A DNA stretch of 64,000 nucleotides from CAWHMS01 sp963830495 (GTDB taxonomy: Bacteria; Actinomycetota; Actinomycetes; Propionibacteriales; Nocardioidaceae), in NCBI GenBank assembly GCA_963830495.1, contig CAWHMS010000003.1, positions 62,001 through 126,000 of the forward strand. Reading direction: 5' to 3'. Numbering within the stretch: position 1 is the first letter of the stretch; the number at the start of each line of letters is the position of its first letter. The notes beneath the pieces were generated by a model. The model searched no databases and had not been told where the DNA came from. It saw nothing but the letters and a program-made list of their open reading frames with translations. This document shows positions 62,766-64,000 of the stretch, piece after piece. The translations under genes and the position numbers were made by a program.

Positions 62766-64000
62766 TCAGCGGACGCAGGCGCCTCCAGTGCAGGTGGACA
62801 TCTCCTGCAGTCGGGTCCGGAGCGCAGTCACCTCGGCGGCAGGAGGATCGTTGCTGGGATTCCCGTCCCGAAGGAGGTTGACGTTCTCGATCGGATCGGC
62901 AGTCAGGTCGTAGTACTCGGTGAAGATCAAGCCACCATCGGCGTTGTAGGTGTGGATGTATTTCGCCGTGTTCGTCCGGACCATCTTCCAGGTGGAGACC
63001 TTGCCGTTGGCCGGATCGAGGTAATACTCCGCGAAGACGGTCGTACGGCGTGACGGTCTCAGCAGCGACTCGCCCTCGAGTGCAGGCCCGCCAGCCGGGA
63101 CGGCGATCCCCGCCGCTTCCATGATGGTCGGCAGCACGTCGAGGTTGGTCACCAGACGCGTGGCGTCCGTGCCGGCCGCGATATGGTCAGGCCATCGCAC
63201 CAGCAGCGGCACCCGCACGGAAGGCTCGTACGGCAGGAACTTCTCGGTCCAACCGTGCTCGCCCCAGAAGTATCCGTTGTCGGATGTGAAGACGACCAGC
63301 GTGTCGTCGAGCACGCCCCGGTCGGCAAGCAGCTGCATAGTGGCGCCGAACTCGTCGTCGGCCGTCATGATCGCGCGTAGCTGGCTCGCGCACATGACTT
63401 GCGCCTGCTCCGCAGTGTGATTCCGGTTGCGCACGTACTTCGGCTTGTCGCTGCGGTCGACCTCGGGGGGACCGGAGCACGAGCCGACGTCGGCATCGGC
63501 GTACCGAGCTTCCGGGACGGCCCGCTGCACGACCGTGCCATCAGGCTCTGTCACCTTGACCCAGTGCGGTGCCTGGGGAGCCTCGTACAACAGGAACGGT
63601 GCGCTTCCTTGCAGGGCCGACTGGACGTAAGAGCGGCCACGAGCACCCAGGTACGTCGTCGAGTAACCCTGGGCGGTGCCGGACACGCCGTCGACTCGTA
63701 CCTGGACATTTCGATAGCCACTCCACATCACCGTCGAATGCGAGAAGCACGGTGGTGTGGACGTCTTCGGCCAGGTGGTGAGGAACTTTCCGACCATGTA
63801 CGTCGAGTAACCGGCACTCTGCAGGTAACACGCCATCGAATGTGGGTGGTCGAACCGTGGCCCGTCGGCTTGCAGGCGGACGCCGTTGCTGTGCGGGTAG
63901 CGACCGGTCATCATGGCCGCGCGCGAGGGGCAGCACGTGGGATCCGCCACGAAGCTGTGGAGGTACCGCGTCCCGGTATGCATCCAGGACCGCACCTCAG
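62766..64000 (-). CDS. Sulfatase family protein, C-terminal part (5' end outside the window)
   Basis: At least 411 codons; the reading frame is still open at the right edge. The formylglycine motif CCPSRAAMMTGRYPHSNGV (key C-C-P-S-R and TGR) marks an arylsulfatase-type enzyme, with DDTLVVFTSDNGYFWGEHG (key TSDNG) as the second metal/active-site motif. The upstream metal DD motif must lie beyond 64000. It would hydrolyse sulfate esters after activation by a formylglycine-generating enzyme. Many cysteines (SCSGPP, CASQLR, CTGGACVR) suggest export. Confidence 0.9.
   Translation of the reverse strand, partial: EVRSWMHTGTRYLHSFVADPTCCPSRAAMMTGRYPHSNGVRLQADGPRFDHPHSMACYLQSAGYSTYMVGKFLTTWPKTSTPPCFSHSTVMWSGYRNVQVRVDGVSGTAQGYSTTYLGARGRSYVQSALQGSAPFLLYEAPQAPHWVKVTEPDGTVVQRAVPEARYADADVGSCSGPPEVDRSDKPKYVRNRNHTAEQAQVMCASQLRAIMTADDEFGATMQLLADRGVLDDTLVVFTSDNGYFWGEHGWTEKFLPYEPSVRVPLLVRWPDHIAAGTDATRLVTNLDVLPTIMEAAGIAVPAGGPALEGESLLRPSRRTTVFAEYYLDPANGKVSTWKMVRTNTAKYIHTYNADGGLIFTEYYDLTADPIENVNLLRDGNPSNDPPAAEVTALRTRLQEMSTCTGGACVR

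Overview
The window is high-GC DNA with many GTG starts and dense, short-spaced operons. It most likely comes from an actinobacterium of the Nocardioides type (Propionibacteriales). The main evidence is the order ahpE - DUF3052 - aceE - PucR-type regulator - fabD - fabH - acpP - fabF - accD6, a conserved actinobacterial arrangement recalled from Mycobacterium and Streptomyces. Other support comes from the DUF3145, LCP, MoxR/DUF58/VWA and TIGR03086 families. The exact genus is an inference.

Layout. 1-0.8 kb: the 5' end of an ABC ATPase gene behind a MerR-type promoter, and a decayed cytochrome b561 gene. 0.8-5.1 kb: a minus-strand sugar operon (SorC regulator, class II aldolase, HAD phosphatase, DhaL, and a frame-broken DhaK) with a double operator. 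5.4-22.5 kb: tRNA-Val and the pyruvate dehydrogenase / fatty-acid block. It is interrupted by an endonuclease-like gene, a HAD gene and a PHP gene. It ends in an AbiEi/DUF559-like gene lying between two arrays of related 21-bp repeats in opposite orientation, then a frame-broken DUF3145 gene. 22.6-27.7 kb: a MoxR-DUF58-VWA operon, a divergent membrane protein, and an AAA ATPase behind paired dyads. 27.8-35.3 kb: mixed accessory genes (tRNA-Met, LuxR and TetR regulators, small enzymes, two methyltransferases). 35.3-46.7 kb: LCP cell-wall protein, secreted PKD-like protein, PrmC-like methyltransferase, LldD, DHA2 exporter, S4 protein, ECF sigma factor with a SnoaL domain, TIGR03086 protein and a CPA2 antiporter.

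46.7-59.5 kb is the most striking part: a Ser/Thr-phosphorylation island. One half is an operon of FAD oxidoreductase - four-helix membrane protein - FHA/zinc-ribbon protein, divergent from a Ser/Thr kinase and a one-pass membrane protein. The other half is an operon of VWA - PP2C phosphatase - membrane-anchored protein, divergent from a kinase with a zinc ribbon and a protein carrying two FHA domains, a membrane helix and an external trypsin-like protease. VWA + PP2C + zinc-ribbon kinase matches the TerY-P triad seen in tellurite-resistance-type systems, but no TerC/TerD gene is present. The two halves are separated by an ArsR-like regulator and a dienelactone-hydrolase-like gene.

59.5-64 kb: a PAS-ANTAR regulator, a secreted sugar dehydrogenase with a PKD domain, and a sulfatase running off the right edge.

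Across the window there are three 42-bp elements with the same inverted ends (28.3, 38.7 and 42.8 kb), a 24-bp tandem repeat at 40.8 kb, and several hairpins and operator-like dyads. Four genes in the first 22.5 kb have small indel frame breaks, so sequence error must be separated from real decay.
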